Of a DNA stretch of 64,000 bases, positions 30,609-41,700 are shown one piece after another (position 1 is the first letter of the stretch; the number at the start of each line of letters is the position of its first letter). The stretch comes from Chondrus crispus (Eukaryota > Rhodophyta > Florideophyceae > Gigartinales > Gigartinaceae): positions 41,335 to 105,334 of the forward strand of contig NW_005178593.1 of the NCBI RefSeq assembly GCF_000350225.1. Reading direction: 5' to 3'. Both the position numbers and the translations under genes were made by a program. The notes beneath the pieces were generated by a model. It was given only the letters and a program-made list of their open reading frames with translations, searched no databases and was not told where the DNA came from.

Positions 30609-33600
30609 CTTCTCTTCTACGCACTCTACCAGTCGGGGAAGCTATCTCATAAAAGTAGCCAGACAGATTGGGTCATGCTTGATATGAGTCCGGATTGTTT
30701 CCTTCTCCAGAAATGAGAACAGCAGCAAGTTGTTGATGATAAAGTCGGACTAACCCATAAACCTTTGTGCCTTTGACGATGAGAAGTAATGATCAATAGT
30801 AGATCTTTCGGAAGCCTGCTCAGATTCTACCAGTGTAGAATAGTCTGGATGTGCACTGTGTATGTGCGACAAAAGTTCTCGTAGCTGGTTGACTTCCTTT
30901 TGCGTTTTGTGTCACATTTGCATACCCAATACGCACTTTCCCCTCCGTTGTGAGTGAATAAAGCTCAGCAAGACGTCGCCCCTTAATGGTTGATTTCGGC
31001 ATCCTCGATGGTGAAGGAATGGATTCAGTTTTGGATAGACTCGGAGGTGAGAGAGTGTTGCTTCAGATTGGTGTGAGGGGCGCCGCAGGAACTTGCGGTC
31101 ATTTCGTGCTGTGGATCAACTCGACGACGGCGAAAAAGGATCAAACCCCCGCCTCAGTACAGTATCAGCAAAAGAGTGGCGAGCTCTGTGGACACGTGTG
31201 CACGGAACATTTATACTGCAGGAAGATTATCTGTGCTCAACAGATATATTATCCTCATTCCCGAGGAACGAAAATGGATTATTTCCCCCTGGATTATCTA
31301 GATATATCCTATCGGAATAATTTTTGTTGTTCCTTTGATCGTTGGTGTTAGATCCGGACGGTCGGTCACGGGTTAAAAGCCTGAGACTAAAAGGAAAACC
31401 GGAACGGGATAGCAATTAGCCGTGAAGGGAAGGGAGGCGAGTCTGCCTCCTCTTTACTGGGACGGGCAGGTGTCCCCGGTCTTAACCCCTAAGTGAGACG
31501 CCAGGACACCTGTCCCTCTACATTAGCTGCCACTTACTGTGTACGAGCTACTGTACACAATTACTTAATTTGTGCCATTAACTACTACTTACTAGTTAGC
31601 CACCGTACGGATTATACACGTGTGCCCGTGGCCACGATCCCGGCCGGCGGTTGTACCACGTGTTACCCGTGGCCACGCCCCCTGCTACCGGCTGTCCCAC
31701 GTCGGACCCTTGGGGTACTACTGTACACAGCGGCGGACGCGTGTACGCCCGCTCGCTACAGTAGCACCCGCCCTCCCGCGCGGTTATCATCTCCCCGGGG
31801 GACTGTGATACGGAATTGTACTACAATTTCCATGTGGGACGATTCGGGATTTTAGCCTGCGCGTTCCCAATTCGTCTGTTTTTAGCTTGTAGACGACATG
31901 GGAGCTTATAACATTCGCATTACGAGGAATATTTTGGTCCTGAACTTCGATGTAAGCATCCTTCCAGTTTGACTCGTGTTCGGTTTTCAAAGAATCGTGC
32001 AGTATCCATGGAGGAGCGAATAAAAGATGAGAGGCAGTGACTTGCTTGGCGCCTATAGTAGCGTCTATGGCTTCGAGTTGCCTAGAGGTATTTCTGTGCA
32101 GCGCTGCTCCAATAATTTCACCACTGCGACGCGACATTTTGCAAATGATCCAATATCTCTTCCCCCCCATCCGTCGCAGTGCCTTGCTTACACGAAAGGG
32201 CAGCGTACCTATGGGTTTTGTTGCGGGTGCAGTCGTCTGCGTCGGGTTTCGGTAGTGCAGTACTGTCACTTTCGAGATGCGAGTTGGTGGTTCCTGAGTC
32301 AGTGGAGCAGGGTTGCGTGAGTGTGTCGTTTTCATAGAGCTCTGTCCCCAGTGAACAACTCATGAGTTCGGTGGTTAGGGGGCTTCTAGGAGCGAAGCGG
32401 ACATCCTCAAAAGCGACGCGCATGGATGGGCCTCGCGTGGATCGTCTGGCGACAAGGTGATGGTCTTCCGCCGAAACGACGGCACAGCGTAGCCATTGGT
32501 CCTTTTCATTCTGTTATGTCGAGCGGTAGTACACCCAAACGGGATCACCGGCGTTGAACATGTCCTTGCGAACGACATGTGATACTGGGGAATTCAGAAG
32601 GCGTTGGATAGTGCGTACAGAAACCTGCTCACGGTGTGCCTGAAGAAGATCTTCTGTAACAACACTCTTCTGAATTCCAAGTATGGATGGGCGGTATCCG
32701 CGAGCTAATTCGAATTAGCTCAGTAACCTGTTTCCAGAAAACAAGTTTGATAGAAGCGATGCTCGAGACAATATGATCTGAACTGTTGCGCTGCTCTTTT
32801 CGTCGTTTAGTTTGCTCAGTATTGTCTTGAGAGTACCGTTTTTTCGTTCGACTATGCCAATCTTGTTGTGACGTCTCGCCGGCCTAGTCTTAAACTGGAT
32901 GTTGTGTGAACGAAAGTATGCCCGTAGCGGCTTACGATTATATTCGTCATCGGCTGAAATTGCCTGAGGCGCGCCATGTCTGCAAACCCAGTACCCTTCT
33001 AGCACGCTAATTACAGTGTCCATCGATCTGCTACAGGTGAGCGCCAGCTCTGAATATCCTGTGCCAGTATCAGTCATATTCATGACCGTGTGTCTCTTAT
33101 CCCGTATCTCTGGGAAGAAAAATAAAGCTGCAGCTCTTTGTTGAATGCGGCATTTACGTGTGTAACAGAAATTTTTCGAGCGGGCTTTGGCCTCCCATTT
33201 TTGCACAAATTTCACATGCATCACAGAGAGCTCTGATTGCGTCTTTCATGCTTTTGCTCATGATAGATGCATCATTGCATAATTTTTGCATCTCCGGTTC
33301 ACTTGTGTGCGTATATCGATGATTCTTTTTGCAGAAGGCCAGCGGTGTACGATCAGATGTGGTGTGAACGTTTCCCAGTAACGTGTTCGCCACTGAGTAG
33401 GGATGCGGGGAAATCTCAAGGCGAAGATGGTTGTCATCTGAAACGAGATAGGTATAGAGAAGTCGTTCTTGCTTGTCGCTTGGCCTTTTCATCTTAGTAT
33501 ATATCTGCGTGCCTCGATTAAATGTGTTGCAGTGTGCGCAAACGTCCATTCCGAGAATAAGAGGGCACTTTCCAGGAACTAAATCGAACGTGAATGACGT

Positions 33601-35262
33601 CGGTTTTCGGTAGCATCACTTACTGTAAGCGTCCAAGAGCTCACATTTAGGCAGTCTTCGCCCCAACCATGCAAGTACTTTGCACGAGGTGGTTCCAGTA
33701 CCAACGGTATTCCAAGCACGCCACAGAGTGTTGTAGCATTCTCGATCCCTCCTGTAGATGTAGGGGCTCCTTCGTCCAGAATCGGATTGGGATCAGGTAG
33801 GAGCGTGTCTAATCCCTTTACCGAAAGTACGACTTAGTCATTCTCTTGTCCTCACAGCCCCTATCTTCGGCTCCGTTGCTAATGGCTTGTACAATATTTC
33901 TTACACCTACTTTCTCGTTTTCATTATACGCCTTTTGGATCATGGCCTGCATATCTGGAGTTAGGTTTGCAATAGTGGCAGGATCTACCTCCTTTCCATT
34001 AATTAAAATTCGCATGACGTAGAAAATGCACTCAGGGTCTCTGTACTAGTGGTTGCTTTGGCCGCAGGCTCTGCATTTTGACATTGCTTTAGGTCCTTCG
34101 CCATTTGGTACACGTAATTTAGACCTGCTGTTCCTGACATGCGAATTATTTCCGTGTGCATCATAGGACTTGCGCTTTCCTAGCATTGAAAACACAATGT
34201 TAGACTTCTCAATCTTTGTACTGACGGTATTGTCGTCCACTTTCATGTCCGCCAACGTGTGAACCGCTTCATCGAGTGCGACACGGAATGAGGTTCTATC
34301 TTCCTGCACATGTCGCTCGTTGGTTTTAATAGCCCTTAAGGCTAAATTTTTGATACTGTTACCAATTTCTTCGCTACTGTCGATGTCAGCAAACGCCAAT
34401 GAATCTGCTTTCTCGATCATGTCTTCTAGCGTTGCTTTCGAAATTAGGTATATCTTGTCAACCGGATCCAGATTTCGGTTTGTGGCGTTTGAGACCATTT
34501 GTGTCACGACAGTGCTGTGAACAGATGCTGGTATGTTTGCATTTTCTAAACGAAGCATAGAAAGATTTTGGCTGTCTTGTGCTGCTGCGGCTGAATCACA
34601 ATGGTTCAAGTACTCAATGGCTAGACTTTGGAAACGTCTACCATATAGCTGCGTCGACTCGTCGTGCTTTCGAGTACAATTGTACACGTTTTGCATCATC
34701 TGCACGAGACGACGTATACTATCCGTCGGGGTGTCTTTTGCGACCATGTTGACGATATTTCCTAAAACTTGGTGCTGTTCTGATGCACTACCACCATATT
34801 CGCCATCCAGGTCAAGTGTAAGCAGTCCAGCAGTCAATGCACACTCTGCTTTTGAAGAGAAAATTGCGTCAAGAGCGTTGCAAAGAGTCAAACTAAGTGC
34901 GTTCTAAATGTCCATTGCTCTTTTGTCACCACCACGTGCAAATCGCTTCACTGTCGTTGCCGAAAGTTGAACCTTCTTCCTCCATGTATACTTATCAGTG
35001 TTCGGTCGAAGAAACGTTGGAAGCAAAATGTCCTTACCCGGAAGGGTCACTCTATCTGGGCCCATAACTGTGGGATTAGCGGATCCATTCATCGTGAGTG
35101 TGCGACCGCAAGGAAGGGATAGAGGGCCTATCCACGAGTGGAATATAATGAGCACAATGCTCCTTAGCCTCTGCCAGGATTATCCTTATTCCGTACTCTC
35201 GCTGTTGCTCGCCTAAAAGTACTACTGTACGCCAATCTAGTCAATTCGTTGCTGTCCATACT

Positions 35263-35400
35263 AGAGAGTTTACGCCTAGACAATTCTGCAATTATAATTG
35301 CAGAATTCTGCAATACGTGTGACACCTGTAAATAATTGCAGAATTCTGCAATTCGGTCGTGACGATAATTGCAGAAAAGTGAGCCGTTAGAGAAACTGTG
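35263..35400. repeat. Left terminus of Harbinger element with subterminal repeats
   Basis: Terminal AGAGAGTTTACGCCTAGA followed by at least four AATTGCAGAATTCTGCAATT-like units in both orientations. Such arrays are usual binding sites for the element's Myb-like protein. Confidence 0.75.
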
Positions 35401-35498
35401 ACTGCAATTCTTGTGAGCAATTATTTACTCAGTTCGCGCCAACTGTACTCAACGAAATCTTCACCTCACCCATCACCTGCACCCGCTCCCTTCTGCAA

Positions 35499-36293
35499 AT
35501 GTCCGAAGTCATTCCCTCCTCCCCTACGAGGACTGCCGATGAAGCTAGTACCGGCAAAAGCAAGGCCGGGCGTCAATCAAGGTTCTCAACTGAGGAGGAC
35601 CTCGTGATCGTGCGAGATGTCGCGGCTGCCAGCGCGCACCTTGCGGTGTTTGATGAGACGCGAGGCAAATACCAAGAAGCAGCAGGCAAGATCAATGCGA
35701 ATGCGGCTATGCATGAGAAGGTAACATAGAAAAGCGTGCGTGACAGATACAAGCGCATTCAGGACCAATTCGACAAGCGGGATAGCTGCGAACGTCGCAT
35801 GTCTGGCATCGGAGGTGGGGTGGGAGAGCTGGACGAGTTGCTGATGGACATGCGACAAGCTTGGGACGACGTGTTGGCTACCAAAGCTGCTGAGAAAACC
35901 GCGCAGCGCGAGCTCGATGAAGAGAAGGATCGCATTGGAATGGTGCTTATCGCCTGCGCGACAAAGAGAAAGCTGAGCGATTCGGGAATTGGCTCAGAAG
36001 CAGAAGAAACCGGATCTGCGACGAAGAAATCGAAAGCGAGATCTGTGCGAGCTGTCCCTTCAATGGACATGGCTGCCTTCAGCTCAAACCTGCGGGACGC
36101 AGACCTCGCGCGCATTGAGCTCGACCGCGAGAAGCTACAGTTTGAGCGCGAGCGCAGCGAGTTGGACCGGGCGGAGCGTGAGCGCGAGCGCGAGGAGCGA
36201 CGTGAGGAGCGAGAAAAGATGCAAGAGCTAGAATTAGCTAAGTACAAGCTCCTGATAGAGGCCCTTAACAAGAAGAAAATAAATGGCTTCTGA
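35499..36293 (+). pseudogene. Harbinger Myb/SANT-like DNA-binding protein with one in-frame stop
   Basis: The frame runs from Met at 35499 to the stop at 36293 with a single TAG at 35727-35729. The N-terminal part (SRFSTEEDLVIVRDVAAASAHL...) plus KSVRDRYKRIQDQFDKRD after the stop form a trihelix/SANT-like domain. The C-terminal half is a long charged coiled coil (ARIELDREKLQFERERSELD and on). These proteins bring the transposase to the termini and into the nucleus. The stop falls in the DNA-binding domain, so this copy is probably inactive unless it is read through or the base is an assembly error. Confidence 0.8.
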
Positions 36294-36371
36294 GCCCCCA
36301 TTTCAATGTTGTTTACTAAAGAAATATGCCTTTTCGCCTACTTTGTCCCCTGGTTTTCCGCTCGCGCGGGG

Positions 36372-37679
36372 CTACCTGCGGGGCTGCGGACGAAGTCCGC
36401 GCCAAAGCTCGCAAGCTCGCATTCGCGCTCCGCTTCGCTCCGCGCGGGCGGCCGAGGAGCGAGAACCCACGCTAATCCTTATGTGATAGATATTCCTCCA
36501 GAGTCGGCGGACTGCACTTGATATAGGTCGATATCTGATTAGGGTAGATACAATTCTCATATTGGAGAGCAGCATACCAGCCATATAAAGTGCTCCTACG
36601 GGAGATTCCATTACTTTCATTTTGCGTTTGTAGTCCAGGGTAGAGAAATACATCTTCACTTCCTTGAATATCCATTCCACTGTAATCCGTGATGATGACA
36701 TGGCCTTATTGAATGCTCTCTGCTCCACACTTAGGTTGCTTCCCTGATAGGGAATTTCCATGAACCACCTTCTGCTGTATCCAGAGTCACCGTAGAGGCA
36801 GTACCGCTTGCCATCTATATTTAGCAAAGAAGAAAGCTGCTCGTCCAGGCCACTTCTGACGTACAATGTCCAGTCGTGACGCCGTCCTTCCATTGGACCA
36901 TACGCATGAAGTATCATACCATCCGGACTATTGACGGCTTGATACTTCAATGCATGCTTCCTTTTATGGCCGTTGTATGCAACCAGCTGACTATCGTAGC
37001 CACTTGGCCGAGCGATGCTAATTACTGTTCCGTCAATAAAACCAATACAGTTTCCAAGTCCACAGCTCTTTTCGAAAACAGCTTGTGCAAATCTTTCCGC
37101 TTGATCTTGTATGAACTGCGTGCTGATTTGTCCTGTAATAAGCTCACTACGTGCATCAAGTAGGTGTTCTATAGCTTCCCAAAAGATTTCAGAAAGTTGA
37201 GAAGCATGCTTAGAAAAGAAGATTTCAATATCCTTCCATCTTGAGGGTGTACAAAGGCGGCGAAGAACAATGCAAGTAGATAAAATCGGAGAGACAGAGT
37301 ATCTGTTTCGAGTAGTGCATGTCTTTTCACTCGGCCATGCCATGGCATACATCATTCTTAAAACGTTTTCTTTGTTGAAGCAAAAGTATAAAATGCATTC
37401 CGACTCGCTAAAAGAATTGAAATTGAAAGAAAACTGCGAACCGCTAATGCGATTGCTTCGTAAAATAGACTTGTTCAATTCAGTTTCTTGGGCTTGAAGC
37501 TTTAATGCGATGAGAGAGATACATGTCGATGATGAGAACAGCGATGTAGGATGTTGCTGACGCCGTTTCGCAAGCGAACACAGAGCAATGCTGAGAGTAT
37601 TCGCCCGTTTAGCAATTGCTTTTTGCGTGTAGTCGCACTGTCTACCACTAGTCATGGTAGTGGATTTGCGTATGGACAA
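36372..37679 (-). CDS. Harbinger DDE nuclease (HARBI1-like transposase)
   Basis: 435 codons. DDE_Tnp_4-type motifs: GFIDGT (first Asp), YNGHKRKHALKYQAV, GRRHDWTLY, YGDSGYS (second Asp) and ITVEWIFKEVK (catalytic Glu), with QRAFNKAMSSSR before it. All three acidic residues are present and no stop interrupts. The last about 40 codons (Arg/Ala-rich) may lie past the usual end. It cuts and joins the element's ends together with the Myb-like partner. The N-terminal 150 residues are helical and poorly conserved, as is usual. Confidence 0.88.
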   Translation of the reverse strand: MSIRKSTTMTSGRQCDYTQKAIAKRANTLSIALCSLAKRRQQHPTSLFSSSTCISLIALKLQAQETELNKSILRSNRISGSQFSFNFNSFSESECILYFCFNKENVLRMMYAMAWPSEKTCTTRNRYSVSPILSTCIVLRRLCTPSRWKDIEIFFSKHASQLSEIFWEAIEHLLDARSELITGQISTQFIQDQAERFAQAVFEKSCGLGNCIGFIDGTVISIARPSGYDSQLVAYNGHKRKHALKYQAVNSPDGMILHAYGPMEGRRHDWTLYVRSGLDEQLSSLLNIDGKRYCLYGDSGYSRRWFMEIPYQGSNLSVEQRAFNKAMSSSRITVEWIFKEVKMYFSTLDYKRKMKVMESPVGALYMAGMLLSNMRIVSTLIRYRPISSAVRRLWRNIYHIRISVGSRSSAARAERSGARMRACELWRGLRPQPRR

Positions 37680-38024
37680 TCGGGTCGAGTACGGCTACAG
37701 AAGGGCTTCAGATAAAACTCACAACTTTAATTACAACTTTCTTAGCGTAAATTCGTCTGTAATTTTTCACAACTAAAATTTTGATACAGAATTCTGCAAC
37801 GGTCATGAGCGAATTTCTCACAACAATTGCAGAATTCTCTCCAGGCGTAAGCTCTGAACTGTCTGTGCTTCTCTATGAATCCCTTGCTGATATAGACCTT
37901 TCGTCTGATAGCTCATGTCTACAGTGTACGCTGTTCGAATTGCTCGCGATCTTACACTGTAAGCGACGCTGCCCGCGGTTGCGGTATTGAATCTAGCCGG
38001 TATGATGTTGCCTTTTGTTCCACA

Positions 38025-38387
38025 ACCGTAAAGGGGGGTGCTCTAAATGTCGGACAAAAACCTCAATATTAAAAGGAAAAAGTACTTGTATTTGTCAAGC
38101 AATCGCCATTTTTTATGTTTTGCGACGGGAACACTCTCAGCCGTTCGTCTACTGGGACTTGGCGAAAACAAGCACGGACAAAGACGAGGAGTGAGATTGA
38201 AGCGCGCGGACACTTTTGCGCCCCAACCGCACACAAAGATCGGACATCGAAGCAAATTAAAAAAAGGGCCATTTGCGGATCTTGGGGTGACAGGCGCGGC
38301 TTTTGATGCCCATGGGGAGGTGAAGTTCTAGCCCTGGGAGTGTTTTGGGGGCTACCCCAATTGAGGTGGCATTGAAGGGTGACGTTT
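38025..38387. other. Remnant stretch between the two Copia-type elements
   Basis: Begins, after the target duplication, with AAAGGGGGGTGCTCTAAATG, which resembles the left end of the MITE-like element at 53.1 kb (AAAGGGGGGTGTCCCCTAAATG). Short frames in it are unrecognised. Probably the body of a short DNA element. Confidence 0.45.
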
Positions 38388-38477
38388 GATGTGACGACAT
38401 CACCTATTAATGCCGTCCCCCAATAGTGCCATTTTTGGGGTCTCGCACGGGGCGGCACTAATGGTTAGGGTCCACTG
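38388..38477. repeat. Pogo-like right terminal repeat
   Basis: About 90 bases almost identical to 46809-46898, ending CCACTG before TA (38478-38479). The partner left end is not certain. The Copia-type element at 38482 landed three or four bases beyond this terminus. Confidence 0.75.
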
Positions 38478-38481
38478 TACA

Positions 38482-38763
38482 TGTCGTGGAGTTGTACAGC
38501 GAGGACAACGCTAGCCCTAAGCGGCCTACAGTGTCCGCGGCGGTGCGCCGGCGGTCCCCGAATACTAATGGAAATATCGGGTATTTATACAAGGGGAAAT
38601 TAAAGAGGGTAGAAATCCGGAGGGGGGACAACACAGGGGACCTCCGGTGGCTTTGTAGCCGGTAACTTCGCCTCGCTCGATCACCTCTGCTCCGCTCCCT
38701 CCACTGCGCGCGATCAGGGAAACTGAGCGCCAACATCCTCTCGCGACTAACATTCCTACCGCA
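38482..38763 (+). repeat. 5' LTR of the young Copia-type element
   Basis: 282 bases, TGTCGTGGAG...ACCGCA. It is followed directly by the primer-binding site. Confidence 0.92.
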
Positions 38764-41700
38764 GTTATGGGCCCAGGGAGTGGCTCGGCTCGCGATCGCG
38801 AGAGTCGTTTAGATCCTCCCCACTTTTACCCAGAAGGAGATCTACAAGAATGGCGGCGTAAACTCGCTCGCTGGGTCGACCTTATTAAGTCCGCTGCCGA
38901 GCGCGGCACGGACCGTGCCTACTCCACGGTCTATGCGACCCTTGGGCGCCAGCTATATGAGCGTGGCTTGCCCAGTGCCCAGCAATCAATCTTCGATGAG
39001 GCACAGACGGCAAGAACCATAGATTTCAAACAAGACGATCAAGTAGCAGCGGTTCGAGATATAGTCAATCTCATCGCCATCGACCCTCCGATTGCTATGG
39101 TCTCACGCCTTATCAATTCTTTTCATAAGGTATCGACCTGCCGTCGAAGAAAGAATGAGGATCTCTCTGTTTTCGTCTCCAGATTTCGAGGATTAGCTGC
39201 CGAGCATCTTATGCACTCCAACGCCTCTACGTCCTCCCAGATCGGTGAAGTCCTTGCAATCACACTGCTGAATAACGCCAACTTAGAAGAAGGGACTCTC
39301 ACCAATGCCAAGCTACAGCTGATTTCTCTGGCTGAGGCACGTGCAGTTGAGATGAATCCTCCCGCAACGAAGTCATTTTCCACCAAGGCCCTGGAAGAAT
39401 TCAAGCTAGTTCTTGCAAATGCAGAAGATCTCCAAGGACTACTGTACTTCCGAAAGGACGATGAAAAGGGACTACGAAAGGCACTAATTAAGTACCGCTC
39501 TCGAGCAAGAGGGACAGGGAAGAAAATTCAGGATGCGTTTCATAAGCTCTCAACCTCCCCGCAGGAAGAAGAACTAGCGGAAGATTCCGTATCCAGTATC
39601 ATCTTGTCCAAGAAGAAGCCATGCAAGCTCCACTTGGATGACGCGGTTTCCGTTCTCGGAAATTTGACGCTCACGTCAAGCCCAGGATCTTCGATGAGCA
39701 TGAGGGACGTTGAGAGCCTAGTTCAGCGCAACGTTCGACAAGCACTTCTCGCAGTAGGGCATAAAGCCTCTGTAGGAGGATTGCATCACCTCGCTTTGAA
39801 TGATGCTAGACGTATTGGAAGCCGTGGACGAAATCAGAAGCCGCCCAGAGCAAGGCGCAAGCGCCCCCACGACGAATCAGGCACTAGCACCTACAGGACC
39901 ACCTGTGCGGACTGCGGTGAACACGGGCACCTCCGCGGGGACCTGCGCTGCGCAACGTCTGACTATCACGCAAAGAGACGAAGAACGCCAGGAAACGACC
40001 GCTTCAGGGACACCAGCAACGGGCACCCGTCCCCAGGGTTTTTTCGTCCAGGCTCCCGTCTGGGACGCAGAGACAACTAAGTCTCATCTCCAGGCGAGGA
40101 GCCAAGTCCGACGTCTTTTCCCTGCGTGAGGACCCCAATCCAATTCTAGACGTTGGCTGCCCGCGAAGCGTCGGTGGCATCCAATCCGCAGCCACACTTT
40201 GCGTAAAAATGGGAATCAAGCTATCAATTCGTCCTCTTGACTGCCAACCGTTCTACCATGGTTATGGAATGGAGTGCAGCGAAGCCGAACTTGTCGTTGC
40301 CATATGGGACATGCCCGTTACCGACATGCACGGAACAACGATCAAGATCTCGTTCTATGTCACCAAGGGATTCGGCTTCCTTCTTCTCGGCAACGAGATA
40401 CTCCACAAGTCAAGACTGCTTGGACCGGAGAACGCTCTTGTCATCCCAGCTGGAGCATGCGGCCTCTCTCAGAAAGAGGTCATACTCCAGACGTACAGTG
40501 AACAAATATCTCCAGCTGATAAGGATGCCAAGAGGACGTACTTGTTCGTGGTCCCTTCGAAGACTTCGTCTTTCGAAACGTACTTCGCATCTTTCCGCTC
40601 CCTCATGTCAAGACAAAGTTCTCAACCATTTGGAAGAAGCAAGTATATGGACGGGAAGGTGGCAAAAAGGTTTGCACTCAAGCTCCACGGCTCTTCCCAT
40701 TTGCCCCTTGAGGATATGCTCGAGCTGTGTAAAAGAGGATCCATTCTCTCCCCTGTGCTTAGACAAGCCCTCAGAACAGTTGCATCGAAATGTACATCCT
40801 GCAAGAGCACCGGACGACCTTCTAACTCACGAAAGGTCTCCTTCGGAAAGCTCCTCACATCCTTCAACGATCACGTTCAACTAGACTACATGTATATCAC
40901 AGAGCTCAGCAATCAACCCATCCTCCATATCGTCGATGTCCACACCGGTCTTTCGGTCACGTCTCTTATGTCTTCAAGAGAGATGGAAGAAGCATCCCGT
41001 GCCTTCGACAACCAGTGGTGTAATGTACACGGTCCTCCAGCTGTTGTATCATCAGATCCTGAGTTAAACAACTCCGTGTTTAAGAGCTGCTTGCAGTACG
41101 TAGGTGTCAAGTTTCAGCCACGTCCTGCCCGAAGACACAATAAGCTTGGAGTGGTGGAGAGTAAGAACGCGGTGGTCCGGTTGATCGCTCAACGGATGAC
41201 CAAAGATGCGCAGTTCTTCATCCAGGTACGTGACATGGAAGTCGAAAAGTCTGATGTCCTTTCTCGCGCAACATACATCAGCAACGTTCTGTACGGTAGC
41301 AAGAGAATGAGCAGCTTTGAACTTGCCAAAGGATATACTCCTTCAATCGCTGGACTTCCGAAAAGCGTTGTGTCAGAAGAAATCATCGCTGCCCACGAAG
41401 AGCAACTTGCCCGCCGGGCTCTCTTCATGCTGGACAAGGGCCGATCACCAAATTCTGTCGACCCCACAGACCTTCGACGTAATGTTCTCGTCTACTACTT
41501 TAAGCGCAATGTCAAGTTTGGAAAATGGGAAACTGGCTACGTGCGTAACGTGGAGCCGCACATGGTCGTCATATCGAACAACCCGGAACACCGTGGTATG
41601 CCCATACGCGCTGCGTATGAGGATGTTCGTGTAGCCCCAAGGTAACCCTTGCTGCTAGATCCAGACCAGATTGGTTACGTTTTTCCGCGATCGTATTCCG

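Larger units (their letters stand above)
29350..31350 (-). mobile_element. hAT-superfamily DNA transposon, decayed
   Basis: Ends are not resolved. Subterminal regions share GGATTATCTAG-type motifs (near 29435 and 31290). Between them the minus strand holds a hAT transposase in pieces: a possible BED-type zinc finger near 30.82-30.95 kb, a central part at 30180-30608 (FALVFDGSS, HYLAIIASYS, LIGNNCATDKSISN, LIGWASHRFNLAVQ) and a C-terminal part at 29484-30122. The C-terminal part includes LFPTSNLCKRLFSKAG and NRRRSLLLANLESQLFFHLKSD-like sequence, the hAT dimerisation region. The parts lie in different frames separated by stops, so no active enzyme is expected. This is a plain cut-and-paste transposon. 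Confidence 0.75.
29181..31825 (-). mobile_element. LTR-like unit inserted in the Copia reverse transcriptase region, split by a hAT element
   Basis: The flanks GTTTC (29176-29180) and ATTTC (31826-31830) read as a 5-bp target duplication with one change. The ends are TGTGGTATAAC and TGTACTACA, that is TG...CA. The outer parts (29181 to about 29350 and about 31350-31825) carry no coding; the right part has ACACGTG-like promoter motifs. It is best explained as a solo LTR, or LTR remnant, of another family, later hit by the hAT transposon in its middle. Fossil, non-coding. Confidence 0.6.
35263..37857. mobile_element. PIF/Harbinger DNA transposon, structurally complete
   Basis: Inserted in the right LTR of the minus-strand Copia-type element. 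A 3-bp target duplication ACT (35260-35262, 37858-37860) and inverted ends AGAG(T/C)TTACGCCT(A/G)GA are visible, followed inside by several AATTCTGCAATT-type subterminal repeats on both sides. It carries two convergent genes, a Myb/SANT-like protein (plus) and a DDE nuclease (minus), the standard two-gene Harbinger layout. Size is 2595 bp. The LTR continues exactly after the duplication, which confirms the edges. Confidence 0.92.
27383..38024 (-). mobile_element. Minus-strand Copia-type LTR retrotransposon, broken fossil with nested insertions
   Basis: The target duplication ACCGT flanks it (27378-27382, 38025-38029). The left LTR is 27383-27742 and the right LTR is 35069-35262 plus 37861-38024, split by a Harbinger transposon. 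Next to the right LTR the minus strand reads GTTATGGGCCCAG, a half-tRNA-iMet primer-binding site; next to the left LTR the minus strand reads GGGGGGAG, the polypurine tract. Coding remains from right to left: gag about 34.0-34.9 kb with a CCHC-type start (CRACGQSNH), integrase about 32.7-33.5 kb, and reverse transcriptase/RNase H about 27.8-29.2 plus 31.83-32.3 kb, on the two sides of an inserted LTR-like unit (29181-31825). LTRs differ by very roughly 6-8 percent, so it is clearly older than its neighbour at 38.5 kb. Broken, with many breaks. Confidence 0.85.
35069..38024 (-). repeat. 5' LTR (right) of the minus-strand Copia-type element, split by Harbinger
   Basis: Two parts, 35069-35262 and 37861-38024 (358 bases together), align to the left LTR. 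The primer-binding site lies just left of 35069. Confidence 0.85.

Noticed and set aside
31493-31855. 120-codon plus-strand frame rich in Thr, Pro and Arg
   Set aside because: Lies in the LTR-like insert and is not conserved with the sister stretches.
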